Below are positions 1 to 8,892 of a DNA stretch of 64,000 nt, piece by piece. Below the pieces are notes generated by a model. The model searched no databases and was not told the origin of the DNA. It saw only the letters and a program-made list of their open reading frames with translations. How positions within the stretch are numbered: the first letter of the stretch is position 1; every line of letters begins with the position of its first letter. The DNA is taken from NCBI RefSeq assembly GCF_900176165.1, contig NZ_FWWU01000006.1, positions 372,001-436,000 of the forward strand, written 5' to 3'. Source of the stretch: Deinococcus hopiensis KR-140. GTDB lineage: Bacteria; Deinococcota; Deinococci; Deinococcales; Deinococcaceae. Both the position numbers and the translations under genes were made by a program.

Positions 1-407
1 GCCTGCACGGTGATGCCCTCCAGAACGAACTCGCGCAAAGGCCCGTTCGCGCGAAAACCCAGGAAGCCTCCCGGTCCGAATGCCAGGCTCCCCACGGCGT
101 GGAGGTCAAAAAGCTCGCCCACGGCGTGGACCACGGGTTCGATGTCCTGCTGTGACCGGGGAACCGCGGCTTTCCGGTCCCGGTGGGGCGGGAGGCCATA
201 CGCCTGTACCGCAGCGCGGTGTTCTGCTGGTGAGAGGAAATGGAAGGTAAGATCCTGGGTCACGAAATGACCGGGCTGCGTCAGGCCCAGCCTGCCGCCA
301 GTCGGTCCGGCCTGAAGGTGACCCAGACCGTGTTCCACCATCAGTTCGAGCAGGGCCTGCACAAAGTGCGTCGCCTGGGCGGAGGTCAGCGGAGGACGGT
401 CGGTCAT
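1..407 (-). CDS. Unknown protein, 3' end cut off by window edge
   Basis: An open frame starts with ATG at 407 (MTDRPPLTSAQ) and runs without a stop off the left edge of the window, giving the first 135 residues. I do not recognise the family. The visible part mixes an amphipathic N-terminal helix (residues 8-25) with Gly-rich loops, and shows no signal peptide or membrane segment. It is transcribed in the same direction as the two genes at 804-3666 but is separated from them by a repeat-bearing gap of about 400 bp, so shared transcription is doubtful. Confidence 0.6.
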   Translation of the reverse strand, partial: MTDRPPLTSAQATHFVQALLELMVEHGLGHLQAGPTGGRLGLTQPGHFVTQDLTFHFLSPAEHRAAVQAYGLPPHRDRKAAVPRSQQDIEPVVHAVGELFDLHAVGSLAFGPGGFLGFRANGPLREFVLEGITVQ

Positions 408-574
408 TCCCAAAGCCTACGGCAACGCGCGTTCCGCTTCTGTCTGGATCGCCCCATCCCCAGTCTCCCCGGTACCAAGCCCCGTCCCGGTCCGCCCGTC
501 TCGGGCGAGACCTTCCCGGACGGGTGGCCTGGGGACGCGAGCACCTCCGGGCGAGGGCTGCAGCGTCGTCTGGT

Positions 575-670
575 CCGGTTCGCGGGATCATCCGTTTCCT
601 GTGCGGCGCAGCGTTGCACGTCCGCTCGGGTGAGTCGGGTCTTGCATCACGGACTTACCGCAATCCTTAT
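575..670 (+). repeat. Repeat family A, copy 1 (shortened)
   Basis: This copy begins with a segment like the family's GATCATCCGTTTC start and carries the core GCAGCGTTGCACGTCCGCTCGGG and the end block CGCAATCCTTA. It lacks the roughly 50-bp middle (TTCCACGCCT...GTCACCGTTTTTCCTG) present in longer copies, so it is an internally deleted member. The surrounding 416-574 and 671-803 hold no recognisable gene. Confidence 0.65.
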
Positions 671-803
671 GTCGCTGCGGCAAGGCGCTGCAGTTCAGTC
701 CTTGAACCCTGGCCGTCCGGGGAGAACGCCTCTGCACAGCGGCCGACGGCCTTTCACGGCGGGGGTAGACAGGGCGGGCGCAAATCAGCGGTTGTGGCAG
801 GGC

Positions 804-1424
804 TCAGCTGAGCTTGCGGTTGCTCAGCCGTCGCCAGCCGTCGGGCGTCCCCACGCTGGGGGCAGTGGCCACCCCGTGGCCCAGCCGCAGTGGGATCTGG
901 GCCGCCGTCTGGACGCGCGTGGACGTCTGCAACTGCGCGATGGCCCACATCAGTTTCCATCCGCTGAGCGGGATGCGCAGCGCCTCAAGCACCGGAGGGC
1001 GCGCTCCGCCCTGGGCCTGAATGCGGGTGATCGAGAGCCACAGCCAGTCCTCCTCGGCGTCCGGGACCCTGGATGCGGGCTCCATCGGCAGCAGGGAGAC
1101 CTCGGCCGTCCAGGCTGGCGCATGAACCTCGCCGCGCGACATGCCCAGCGCGCATTCGCCCAGCAGAATCCGGTCGCTCAGGCCGCTTGGGCTGTATCCC
1201 AGGGTGCACAGCCCGCTGAAGGCTTCCGGCACCAGGCCTACCGTCAGCAGCTGGTCTTCCAGCGGCCCGTGGTTGAGCCGAATGGCCAGTCCCGCGCGCT
1301 CCAGCGGCTGAAGTGAGGGTGGGAACAGCACCAGATCGGGAGCGGCGTGTCCATGGGTCAGCTGCAAGGCGAAAGGAAAATGAGAGTTATCTGATGTAAA
1401 TGTCAAGGACCCACCTCTTGACAC
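804..1424 (-). CDS. Unknown protein overlapping the DUF2325 gene
   Basis: A 206-aa reading frame with coherent composition and no recognised family. It contains a long acidic/hydrophobic centre (AEEDWLWLSITRIQAQ) and a C-terminal helix-rich part, with no signal peptide. Its 5' end overlaps the 3' end of the DUF2325 gene by 38 nt, which suggests translational coupling. The start is uncertain: GTG at 1424, or TTG at 1406 preceded by an AGAGGTG ribosome-binding sequence 6 nt away. The neighbour gene implies a shared pathway, but no function can be assigned. Confidence 0.6.
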   Translation of the reverse strand: MSRGGSLTFTSDNSHFPFALQLTHGHAAPDLVLFPPSLQPLERAGLAIRLNHGPLEDQLLTVGLVPEAFSGLCTLGYSPSGLSDRILLGECALGMSRGEVHAPAWTAEVSLLPMEPASRVPDAEEDWLWLSITRIQAQGGARPPVLEALRIPLSGWKLMWAIAQLQTSTRVQTAAQIPLRLGHGVATAPSVGTPDGWRRLSNRKLS

Positions 1425-3666
1425 TCACATTGCCATGTCTCTGGAGGGAGCGCGTGAGAACCTGCAGCCGCGCCCAGTGCGCGTCGGGGGGGGCGCTGGG
1501 GGAGAGGCTGCGAAGAAGTGCACACGGCCGCTGAATTCCGGGGCGTGGGGGGCTGGGGTTCCTCCGGCGCGGCTGATCTACAGACGCCGCCCTGAGGTCG
1601 TTTCCCCGCCCAGCGCGCTCAAGCCGGGGGCCTGGACTGGGGGGCAGGTCGGTGCGCCCCTGCAGTTGCCCGCTGACCTGCTGCATGATCTGCCAGGCGA
1701 CGCTGCTGGGTGAGAGGCCGCCGGGGTGCATCACGAAGGGCACGCCCCTGGCTTTCGCCACGTCCCGCAGCGTGTTGTGCGCGTGCCCCATCCAGCGGAT
1801 CGCCAGGATGACGACCGCCGTGTCCTCGGTCACGTGGGCATGCGCGTGCGTGCCGTGGGCGTACTCGCCGCTCCCTATCCAGTCCAGTTCACGCAGCCGC
1901 AGCGCCCTGACGAGCGCCGCACGGTGCGGTGGACTCGGCACACTGCCCAGCAGCACCACCCGCTGTCCCGCCAGCCGCTCCCTGGCCGCGAGAACATGGG
2001 GTGGGAACGCGTCTCCACGCTCGTCTTCCCCGGAAGGGTTCTGCGCGGTGGGGTCAGCTGGCGTGGACGGCTGTGGCGGGCGTTCTGCTCCGTCGTCCCC
2101 GGCTTCCTCCTGCTGTTCCCGCTCCCACGCGGCCTCCAGGGGCCTGGCAGCGGCCGCCAACACCTCCTGGGCCGCTTTCTGCACGCCTTCCCACTCCCCA
2201 GCGGAGAGCGGCAGGGCCCGGAGCGGACCCAGGCGCCCGAAATACGTCTCCAGGAAAGTCTGCTCCGGAAGGCGCAGACCGGCGCGGCGCACCGTGGCGA
2301 ACAGGTGTCCCGCCGCCAGTGCCGTGAGGCGGCGGACCTGCTGCCCCCACGTCTCCCAGTACGCGGTGCCGTCCAGGCCGAGCAGCAGGCCACAGTGAAT
2401 CAGCAGCTGAAGTTCCGCACGCAGGTCGGTACTCAGGTGGTCCTGGGGCTGGGTCCGTTCCCACGCCCAGAGCGGGTCGATGCCCGACACCTGTGCGGCC
2501 AGCTGCACCATCGGCGGCAGGTTCATGCCCGGCGCGCGGTACGTGGTTGTGAGGCCCTGGAGTCCCAGCAGCAGCAGCCGGGCCTTCAGGTGCTCGTCCT
2601 CCGCCGGAGTGATGCCGCTGGCCAGGTCGCGGTCCAGGGCATTCAGGGCGTCCCACAGGGCGCCGCGCTGCTGCCTTTCCAGCGGGGTCGGCGCCCTCCA
2701 CCGGTCGGCGCGCAGAGCGCGAAGCCGCCGTCTGGCCCGCCAGGTCTGGCCCTCGGCGTCGCTGCCTGGCTGCCGCTTGAAGCGCTGGGTGCCTGGCAGC
2801 CGGGGTGCTCCAAGCTCCCGGTGGAGCTGTGCGTGCAGGGTCAGCAGGGCGTCCGCGGTCCCGCTCTCGCGCTCCTCCTCGCGGTGTTGACGCTGCAGGT
2901 GAAGTAAGAGCACCTGCGCCGTGTCGAGGACACCCACGAGGGGAGCGTTCTCCAGGCGGTCACGGCCATTGACGTGAAGGAGCAGGAGGGCGGCGTTCCG
3001 TTCGCCCTCCAGGGAGCTACGCGACAGCCGCCTGAGCTCCCGCTCCCTCGCCATGCGCTCCCTTTCCAGCGTGGCGGGAGGCGTCAGGGCGGCGCGGCTG
3101 GGATGCAGCGGGTCTTTCGGGGGAAATGGCGTCCGGTGGCCCGCCCAGTCGAGCCGGGCCTGCGCCTCTGGGGTGAGGACGACGCCGGCCTGTGCGCCGC
3201 GTTCTAGCACCTGGGACACGGCGTGCGGGTACTCCTCCGGCAGCAGGGCCACGCCCTCCAACCCGCCGAGCCCAGCGGCCCCATTGATGGCGGGGAGGCG
3301 CTGCAGGTAGGACCGACCCAGGGGGCTGATCACGTCCAGCGTCGTTGCCAGGTCGTTCAGCAGTTCCAGCAGTTCCCGGTTCCCGCCCGCGGCGTATCCC
3401 GCCAGCCCCACAATCACCGCCTGTCCGAGCAGGACGCTTTGGATGGTGTGTTCCTGCTGCTGAACGCTGAGGGTCTCGTCGTTCTCCGCCCGGTTCATCT
3501 GCCCGTCGAGCAGGCGTTCGCCCGCCTGCAGAAAGGGGGTGAGCGTCTCCGGAGACCGGGTCAGGCCACCGGGAGGATCCTGAAAGTGGCCCTGCCCGGC
3601 GGTGACGTGCAGCGTCGACGTGGGCGCTTGCAGGATCCTCCCATCGGGAGTGCGGAGTCGGGCCAT
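1387..3666 (-). CDS. DUF2325 domain protein, 759 aa
   Basis: A long intact frame. Residues about 565-665 match the DUF2325 pattern: a beta-strand/Gly start (RVVLLGSVPSPPHR), a hydrophobic strand followed by a conserved His region (WMGHAHNT), then an AKARGVPFVMHPGG segment. The N-terminal 550 residues are helix-rich, with many Arg/Glu and dimer-like Leu heptads, and match nothing I know. A C-terminal tail of about 95 residues is basic and probably disordered. ATG at 3666 (MARLRTPDG) has GGGAGA 9 nt upstream and is preferred over ATG 3684. DUF2325 has no settled function; the domain looks like a nucleotide- or ligand-binding Rossmann-like fold. The gene overlaps the 206-aa unknown downstream. 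Confidence 0.75.
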   Translation of the reverse strand: MARLRTPDGRILQAPTSTLHVTAGQGHFQDPPGGLTRSPETLTPFLQAGERLLDGQMNRAENDETLSVQQQEHTIQSVLLGQAVIVGLAGYAAGGNRELLELLNDLATTLDVISPLGRSYLQRLPAINGAAGLGGLEGVALLPEEYPHAVSQVLERGAQAGVVLTPEAQARLDWAGHRTPFPPKDPLHPSRAALTPPATLERERMARERELRRLSRSSLEGERNAALLLLHVNGRDRLENAPLVGVLDTAQVLLLHLQRQHREEERESGTADALLTLHAQLHRELGAPRLPGTQRFKRQPGSDAEGQTWRARRRLRALRADRWRAPTPLERQQRGALWDALNALDRDLASGITPAEDEHLKARLLLLGLQGLTTTYRAPGMNLPPMVQLAAQVSGIDPLWAWERTQPQDHLSTDLRAELQLLIHCGLLLGLDGTAYWETWGQQVRRLTALAAGHLFATVRRAGLRLPEQTFLETYFGRLGPLRALPLSAGEWEGVQKAAQEVLAAAARPLEAAWEREQQEEAGDDGAERPPQPSTPADPTAQNPSGEDERGDAFPPHVLAARERLAGQRVVLLGSVPSPPHRAALVRALRLRELDWIGSGEYAHGTHAHAHVTEDTAVVILAIRWMGHAHNTLRDVAKARGVPFVMHPGGLSPSSVAWQIMQQVSGQLQGRTDLPPSPGPRLERAGRGNDLRAASVDQPRRRNPSPPRPGIQRPCALLRSLSPSAPPDAHWARLQVLTRSLQRHGNVSVKRWVLDIYIR

Positions 3667-3909
3667 GTCAACAGTCTCCCGCATGACGGGGCAGACAGCG
3701 CGGCGCGGACGCCAGCCTCAACTTGCGGAGCCCCGTCGGCAGGTGGGGAGAGTCCCCGCTCCCGCGCTGCTCGGGGTTGTTTCCCCGGGGCGCCGCTTGG
3801 GCCGCAATCCGGTGACCGCGCCTCAGTGCTGAGGGGCAACGCGCCGCGCGTGCCTTTTTCCCCAGGAGGTGCAGCTGAGGGAGCGGCCACCCGCCCGAAT
3901 GCCGCCGGT

Positions 3910-4927
3910 TCAGGCGGGGGGTCCTGCTTCCAGCCAGGTGCGTCCGGCGTGTTCCCTCACGCTGGGCGCGACGGAGATGTGCTGCAGCGCGGCGTGCGCC
4001 TCTCGAAAGGCGCGCGCCAGCCGGCCTTCACGGAGGCTGGCCCCACCGGCGAGCTCGTGCGTGATCTGCATCACGCGCGCCGCCCCAGGAGCGTTCAGTC
4101 ACCTCAGATGCAAACCTACGGGCGGCGCGCCACATCCCTTCGGCCTCGGCATACCGTGTGTGGCCGGACGCGCCCAGACGCCCCGCTCCCCTCGCGGTCA
4201 CCTCCTCCCTTAACGCGTCCAGGGCCGCGCGGGCAATTCCCAGCGGCACCGGCGCAAACCACAGCCACAGCGGGGCCTGAAAGGGCAGCGTGTACAGGCG
4301 GCCGGGGTCAGGGGCTCCGTCCTGAAAGCGCAGGGTGCGCTCCGCCGGGACGAAGACGTCACGCGCCGCGAAATCGTGGCTGCCTATGGCGCGAAGTCCC
4401 TGAACGTCCCAGTTGGGCATGACCTCCACGCCGCGGACGTCCAGGAAGACCTGAAGGGGCGTCTCCCCCGCGACGGAGCAGCCGGCCAGGACCCGGGTCG
4501 CGTGCCCGATGCCGCTGGCGTACGACCAGCGCCCCGAGACCCGGTAGCCACCATTCACGCCAATCGCCTCACCCAGCGGCATGAAAATGCTGGAGCACAC
4601 CAACTGTGGGCAAACGAGCAGGTCTTGAGCGACTCAGGGGCGAGCCAGCCCGCAAAGGCGTTGCTGCCTGCCCCGATCAGGAGGCACCAACCCGCAGCGC
4701 CGCCAGCTGACGCGACGCACTCGACGGCGCGCACCGCTTCTGGCAGGGGGCGGGCCGCCGCAGGACGCGGGCTGCAGGATCCGGAACAGGTCCGCTTCAT
4801 GCAGGGTCCCGAGGGTGGTGCTGGAGAAGCGGCCCTGACGCTCGCTCTCCGCAGCGTGGGCCCGAATGACGTCGAACACGCCGGGGGCAGCCTGTTTCAA
4901 CGGTGGCCGAACCGACGAAGGGGTCAT
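3910..4927 (-). pseudogene. Acyl-CoA dehydrogenase-like flavin monooxygenase, frameshifted
   Basis: The gene would start at ATG 4927 (MTPSSVRPPLKQAAPG, GAGGA ribosome-binding site) and end at 3910. The homologous protein runs through at least three frame changes, near 4770, 4610 and 4090. Recognisable blocks are PEAVRAVECVASAGGAAGWCLL, then the FAD-fold block GHATRVLAGCSVAGETPLQVF and AIGSHDFAARDVFVPAERT, and finally the C-terminal helix block MQITHELAGGASLRE. These fit the acyl-CoA dehydrogenase-related hydroxylases (HsaA/DszC-like) rather than beta-oxidation enzymes. About 339 codons remain against a usual 370-390, so there are also deletions. It is not expected to yield a functional enzyme. 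Confidence 0.8.
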
Positions 4928-5229
4928 GGTGTCCTCACATGGTACGGCGTTCCGCCCCCACATGGAGCGGGAGCAGCGCCAGACTGTTCGGAGGAGAGAG
5001 GCGCCTGTAGAAATGTTTTCGGGGTGGAGGCCAGGAGCAGGCGTCGCCCAGGCAGGATGGGTCACGGGCTTGCGCTCCCCTGTCGTCAACTCCTCGGCGT
5101 CTTGTTGCGGCGGGTGCCGGTTGCGGTGGGGATGACGGAGCGCTCGGGGCCTGAGAACGCCCGCGCTCCGCTTTGTGCAGCTCCGCTCGGTCCAGCCTCT
5201 GGGGCGCGTGAGCGCCCAGCCACCGCCGA

Positions 5230-5665
5230 ATGGAACGGTCATCCCTGAAGCCCGTTGAGGACCGGTGGGTTGCTGCTGGGTCCGCGCCAGAATCGCCTTG
5301 GTCCAGCAGGCAACCTGGCCTGACGTGCGCGCTGGGCCAGTCATGGCAAGCAGCACGCCGCCAGGCATGGTTCAATGGCGAGGTGCTGCGGGACGTGAGG
5401 GTCGTCGAACGTTCTCCACTGGCCTGGCTGGCGAAGTGAATCCTGAGGGCACCGGCCGTGGCCATGGTGCTGGGCCGCACAGTTGATCTGCGTGGCGCTT
5501 CAGAGGCGCAGGTCCGGAGGTACGGAACGGCGCGCTTCCTGCTGCTGTATCTCCTGGAAAGCGCGCGGCGCGGCTCTCACCTCCACCGCTCCGAGGTGGA
5601 GGCCCGGAAGACGGCGCAGGCCCTGCTCACGCGCTTCGCCGAAGCAGAGGTCTGGCCGAACGTCT
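5230..5665 (+). pseudogene. Remnant resembling a DUF4157-type small metallopeptidase
   Basis: One reading frame carries NGEVLRDVRVVERSPLAWLAK, then TGA (5437-5439), then ILRAPAVAMVLGRTVDLRGAS and FLLLYLLESARRG...EVEARK. The order and the closing EVEAR motif resemble small DUF4157-like proteins, in which an HExxH segment sits between the LRGAS-like and FLxxYL-like blocks. Here that metal-binding segment is missing, and a Trp codon in the WILRAP position appears to have become TGA. Repeat A copy 2 begins a few bases after the last coherent residues. The family assignment is from memory of the pattern and is tentative. Confidence 0.45.
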
Positions 5666-5670
5666 GCTAC

Positions 5671-5821
5671 CGTTTCCGGATCATCCGTTCCCTGGATTGC
5701 GCTCCACTTCGGTGATTCCACGCCTCTGAGTCGCCGTTTCTCCCGCCCCCTCCTGCCGCGCAGCGTTGCGCGTCCGCTCGGGTGAGCAGTGATGAAAGAA
5801 CGGGTGAACCGAAATCCTTAC
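5671..5821 (+). repeat. Repeat family A, copy 2 (full length)
   Basis: A full member of the family. It starts CGTTTCCGGATCATCCG, has the inner block CGGTGATTCCACGCCTCTG followed by a CGTTTCTCCCGC segment, then GCGTTGCGCGTCCGCTCGG and the end CGAAATCCTTAC. It lies directly downstream of the decayed DUF4157-like frame and overwrites what would be its C-terminus. Confidence 0.8.
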
Positions 5822-6027
5822 GGTGGGGCCTGGGGCGTGACCGCCTAGAAAAAGAAGTGATCTGAACGGTGCGCCCAGCTCCGGAGGGGAGCCTCCGGTC
5901 GAGGAGACGGCCGAAGTTCCCTGTGGACGTGGCCAGGCGAATGTCTCTGGGAGGGCAGAGGGAGAGAGCCCACTTTCCAGGCCCCCTGCCCCCTGGCGCC
6001 ATGCCCCCGACTTTGGTTGCGGGCGTG

Positions 6028-6846
6028 TCACGCCCGGTTCTGAGCGCTGCTTCCCAGAAGGGCGCTCAGCTCGAAGGCGTTCTCCAGCGCCGCGCCCACC
6101 GCGGTATTGTCGAAGATGATCCAGGGGGAGTACCCGGCCGGCGTGGCGCGAACCGCTTCCGCCAGCCTCTGGAGCGCTTCTGCGGAATAACCCGAGTAAT
6201 ACGTGCGTGGGGAGCCGTGCCAGCGGTAATACAGCGTTTCTGGGAAGCCCCCCGGAATGGCCGCTGCGGGCACGATGGCTGGATCAGCGGCCACACGACC
6301 CACGCGGTGTTCAGACAGCGTGGCGTCCACCTCCGGCGTGAACCAGGAGGGGTGGCGCGGCTCGCAGGCCACGGGCACGGAGCTCAGGTGCCGGAGTTGC
6401 GCGAAGAAGGCTGGGGCGACGTCAGGGCAGAACGCCAGGCTGGGTGGCAGTTGAACGAGCAGACAACCCAGCGTGTTCCCGAGGCCCTCCACCTGGTCCA
6501 GAAAGGGAAGCAGCGGGTCGTCCCCTCCCTGCAGGCGCGCTGCGTGGGTAACGGTCCTGGGGACCTTCACGGTGAAGCGGAACCCGGAAGGGACGCTGCG
6601 CGCCCACCGCTCATAGGTGCGTCGCTGATGGGCGCGGGTGAAAGACGAGTTGATCTCCACGGACGGAAAGCGGGTGCTGTAGCGTTCCAGCACGCTGTCT
6701 CCGGCTCCGAAGAGCTCTGCTTTCCCGCTGGCCACGCCCCAGCCTGCACAACCAATCCTGAAGACCTTGGATTCCACGGCCGTACCTCCCGGGCCTGATT
6801 GTTCCAGATGTTCCTGAGCGCACCGTACGGGAGGCGGGTCTTTCAT
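6028..6846 (-). CDS. DUF72 family protein (YecE-like)
   Basis: A 272-aa protein with the DUF72 signature: FRIGCAGWG near the N-terminus, then an ERYSTRFPSVEINSSF block, the FRFTVKVPRTVTH strand, the GCLLVQLPPSL strand, and the ending SPWIIFDNTAVGAALENA. DUF72 proteins adopt a TIM-barrel-like fold. Their biochemical role is unknown, although a nuclease or hydrolase role has been suggested. The start is ATG at 6846; a GTG start at VESKVFRIG would drop about 22 non-conserved residues and may be the true one. The gene stands alone, divergent from the decayed ArsR frame. Confidence 0.85.
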   Translation of the reverse strand: MKDPPPVRCAQEHLEQSGPGGTAVESKVFRIGCAGWGVASGKAELFGAGDSVLERYSTRFPSVEINSSFTRAHQRRTYERWARSVPSGFRFTVKVPRTVTHAARLQGGDDPLLPFLDQVEGLGNTLGCLLVQLPPSLAFCPDVAPAFFAQLRHLSSVPVACEPRHPSWFTPEVDATLSEHRVGRVAADPAIVPAAAIPGGFPETLYYRWHGSPRTYYSGYSAEALQRLAEAVRATPAGYSPWIIFDNTAVGAALENAFELSALLGSSAQNRA

Positions 6847-6936
6847 GGCGCTTTATCCTGTGAGAATGCCCCAATGAGAATATTCATGAACTAGCATGAC
6901 AACGCCACAAAGGAGCGTGCGAGAGGAGGAAGCCCA

Positions 6937-7262
6937 CTGAACACCGCCACCTTCGGCGCGCTGGCCGAGCACAACCGCCTGCAGATCGTCCAGCGGCGGA
7001 TCGGGCAGCCCCTGACGGTCGGAGAGATCGCCGCGCAGCTCCACATCCGCCAACCCCAGGCGTCCAGGCATCTCAAGGTTCTGAGTGAGGCGGGCGCCGC
7101 CGAGGTCCAGGCGGTTGCCAACCGGCGCGCCTGCACCCTTCGCCCAGAGCCCTTCCAAGCCCCCGACGACTGGCTGAACACCTGCCGCAACTCCAGAAGC
7201 GCCAGAACGCCGCCAGCGCTCAGGAATCGGCCCTCAGGCAAACGGGAGTCCCGTCCTTTCCA
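6937..7262 (+). pseudogene. ArsR-family regulator, decayed
   Basis: The frame reads NTATFGALAEHNRLQIV, then PLTVGEIAAQLHIRQPQASRHLKVL, a textbook ArsR winged helix, and then ANRRACTLRPEPFQA. A GAGGAGGA ribosome-binding site sits correctly upstream, but the initiation codon is CTG (6937-6939) instead of ATG. After WLNT (about 7175) the expected C-terminal helix continues only in another frame. The start loss and the frameshift make this a pseudogene. It is paired with the SRPBCC frame that follows, a very common two-gene module. Confidence 0.75.
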
Positions 7263-7297
7263 GGAAGCTTCCCACGACCAGCACCGCCGCGTCCCCC

Positions 7298-7800
7298 ACG
7301 ACTTCCAACACCGGAGCTGGCCAGCCCCCCGCCCTTGAACGCGTCTTCCACACTCCCCGCAAGCTGGTTTTCGCGGCCTTCTCCCAGGCCGGGCACCTGC
7401 GCCACTGGTGGGCGCCCCTGGGCTGGGAGATGCCTTTTGCACCGCCGACTTTCGCCCGGGAGGCCGGTGGCACTGCTGTATGAAGTGCGTCGACCAGAAC
7501 CAGGGGGAGTTCTACGGCATGGAATCCTGGGGGTCCGGCGTCTACCGCGAGACCACGGGCCGGAGCGCCTCGTCTACACCGGCTCCTTCTCGGACATCGG
7601 GGGAACATCAACGGAAACGTGCCGTCCAGCCTGTCGACGCTCACGTTCGGGGAGGTCGAAGGCGGTACCCGCGTCGTGAACCGCGCCGCGTACAACTCGG
7701 AAGCGGCCCTGAAGACCGTGTTGAACATGGGCATGCTCCGGGGGAGCACCGAGACGTGGGACCGCCTCGCCGGGCACCTCCAGGCGCCGCCCTCCTGGGG
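7298..7800 (+). pseudogene. SRPBCC/AHSA1-domain protein, decayed
   Basis: An Aha1-like START-fold protein is spread across frames: LERVFHTPRKLVFAAFSQAGH and HLRHWWAPLGWEMPF, then TADFRPGGRWHCCMKC and FYGMESWGSGVYRE, then ERLVYTGSFSD, then TLTFGEVEGGTRVVNRA and MLRGSTETWDRLAGHLQA. At least three frameshifts are needed. ACG replaces the likely ATG at 7298. In intact form such proteins bind hydrophobic ligands and are controlled by the ArsR partner upstream. Confidence 0.75.
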
Positions 7801-7881
7801 ACCTCGGTCCAGCAACGCCGCGACCCAACATTTCGGCCGACGTCACTGCGCCCGGGCCAGCGGTGGCGCTACCCTCCATCC

Positions 7882-8220
7882 ATGGTTGCTCCCCGTTCCC
7901 CTGCGGCGCTGCGTGCCCGCGCCGTGCCCCAGCACGCGGACCTCGCCGCCCTGCCTTTCGAGCAGGCCTGCGCCGAGATCGCGGCGCGTCACCACCTCAA
8001 AGCGCCCCACGCCTTTCAACTTGCCCCGGGAGGAGCCACCCACCTCGTGCGGCTCTCGGACGGCCAGGCCCTGTGCGGCCGGGGCCCCCGGCTCTACGCC
8101 GGAGTGCCCGGGGTAACCGGTCCCCTCACCTGCCGGGGCTGCGTGCAGGCGGTGGCCCGGCGGCTTCAGGGAAGCCTGGGCCGGCGCGCCGCGCGGGTGA
8201 CGCCCACGCGCCGCTCCTGA
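7882..8220 (+). CDS. Small Cys-containing unknown protein, 112 aa
   Basis: ATG at 7882 opens MVAPRSPAALRARAVPQHAD. The protein ends in a basic tail. It has one Cys in the context GQALCGRGPRLY and a CxxC-like pair in LTCRGCVQAVARRL, a possible incomplete zinc site. Codon use is high GC3 like the neighbours. I do not recognise the family. It follows the SRPBCC pseudogene by about 80 bp. Confidence 0.55.
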   Translation: MVAPRSPAALRARAVPQHADLAALPFEQACAEIAARHHLKAPHAFQLAPGGATHLVRLSDGQALCGRGPRLYAGVPGVTGPLTCRGCVQAVARRLQGSLGRRAARVTPTRRS

Positions 8221-8340
8221 GGGCACCAGCTCTGCGCTGAGGGGCGTCCGCACTGGGCTGTCCAGCATCGCCGTCCCAAAAGCGCCGAGCGAACGGGCAC
8301 ACGCTTTGCTCACCTGTCTCCCCCCAGTCCTCACAAAAAG

Positions 8341-8363
8341 CTCCAGAATGCCCCGTTCTGGAG
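8341..8363. other. Perfect 8-bp inverted repeat
   Basis: CTCCAGAA and TTCTGGAG flank a 7-nt loop. No T-tract follows, so it is more likely an operator-like or mRNA hairpin site than a terminator. It lies 120 bp after the small gene ending at 8220. Confidence 0.4.
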
Positions 8364-8369
8364 CGCGGG

Positions 8370-8756
8370 ATGCGTGGCGTGACCACCGACAGGTGGTCCC
8401 CCATCTCAAGCGCTGGGTGCATAACCGTCTTTCCCCTGAAGCATGCTGAAGAAGCGGCGGTGCCGCCCATTACCCCTGCCCAGCTTGAAGCGGCCCGTTG
8501 CTCGCACCGACGCGCGGCCGGTGTGGCCTTCTTTCCGGTCCTGAGCCCGGAGGAGGTCTTCCGTCGGGCCTGGTGCCGGATTGGAAGGCCGTACCTGCGC
8601 CAGGACCGCGTCCTGCTGCCCGTCAAAGCGCTGCGGCGTTCCTCGGTCCAGCGTCGGCGGTACGGCCTGCCCGTCACCGGCCCACCCGGGCGTGGCCATC
8701 CGGTAGGTGTCAGATCAGCCCTCCTGCCGCGTTTTTCCAGGCGCGGCGTCCCATAA
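8370..8756 (+). CDS. Doubtful reading frame, possible gene remnant
   Basis: A 128-codon frame whose middle (PPITPAQLEAARCSHRRAA and LSPEEVFRRAWCRIGRPYLRQ) looks coding, while its N-terminal 30 residues and its end do not. No convincing ribosome-binding site and no known family. It may be a decayed gene truncated by repeat B copy 1. Confidence 0.25.
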   Translation: MRGVTTDRWSPISSAGCITVFPLKHAEEAAVPPITPAQLEAARCSHRRAAGVAFFPVLSPEEVFRRAWCRIGRPYLRQDRVLLPVKALRRSSVQRRRYGLPVTGPPGRGHPVGVRSALLPRFSRRGVP

Positions 8757-8774
8757 CGCAAGCGGTCTAGAGCA

Positions 8775-8892
8775 GCGGGGAGAATGGCGCCGTGAGGGGT
8801 GCCCTTCCACGCGCGGCGCCATTCTCCCCGCTGCACATTCAAGTTTGCTCGCCGGGCCCCGTCAAAAAGAAGTCCGCACTTTGACACATGCG
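8775..8892 (+). repeat. Repeat family B, copy 1
   Basis: It contains a long inverted repeat, GCGGGGAGAATGGCGCCG paired with CGGCGCCATTCTCCCCGC, around a GGGTGCCCTTCCACG loop. This is followed by TTTGCTCGCCGGGCCCCGTC, AAAAAGAAGTCCGCACTTTG and ACACATGCGC. The copy abuts the selO stop codon, so it could act as a convergent transcript end. Confidence 0.75.

Noticed and set aside
240..1316. 358-codon plus-strand frame at the left end
   Set aside because: It is antisense to two minus-strand frames with better composition and runs through repeat A copy 1.
3223..4422. 399-codon plus-strand frame across the DUF2325 and acyl-CoA dehydrogenase genes
   Set aside because: Crosses two genes on the other strand and has no recognisable domain.
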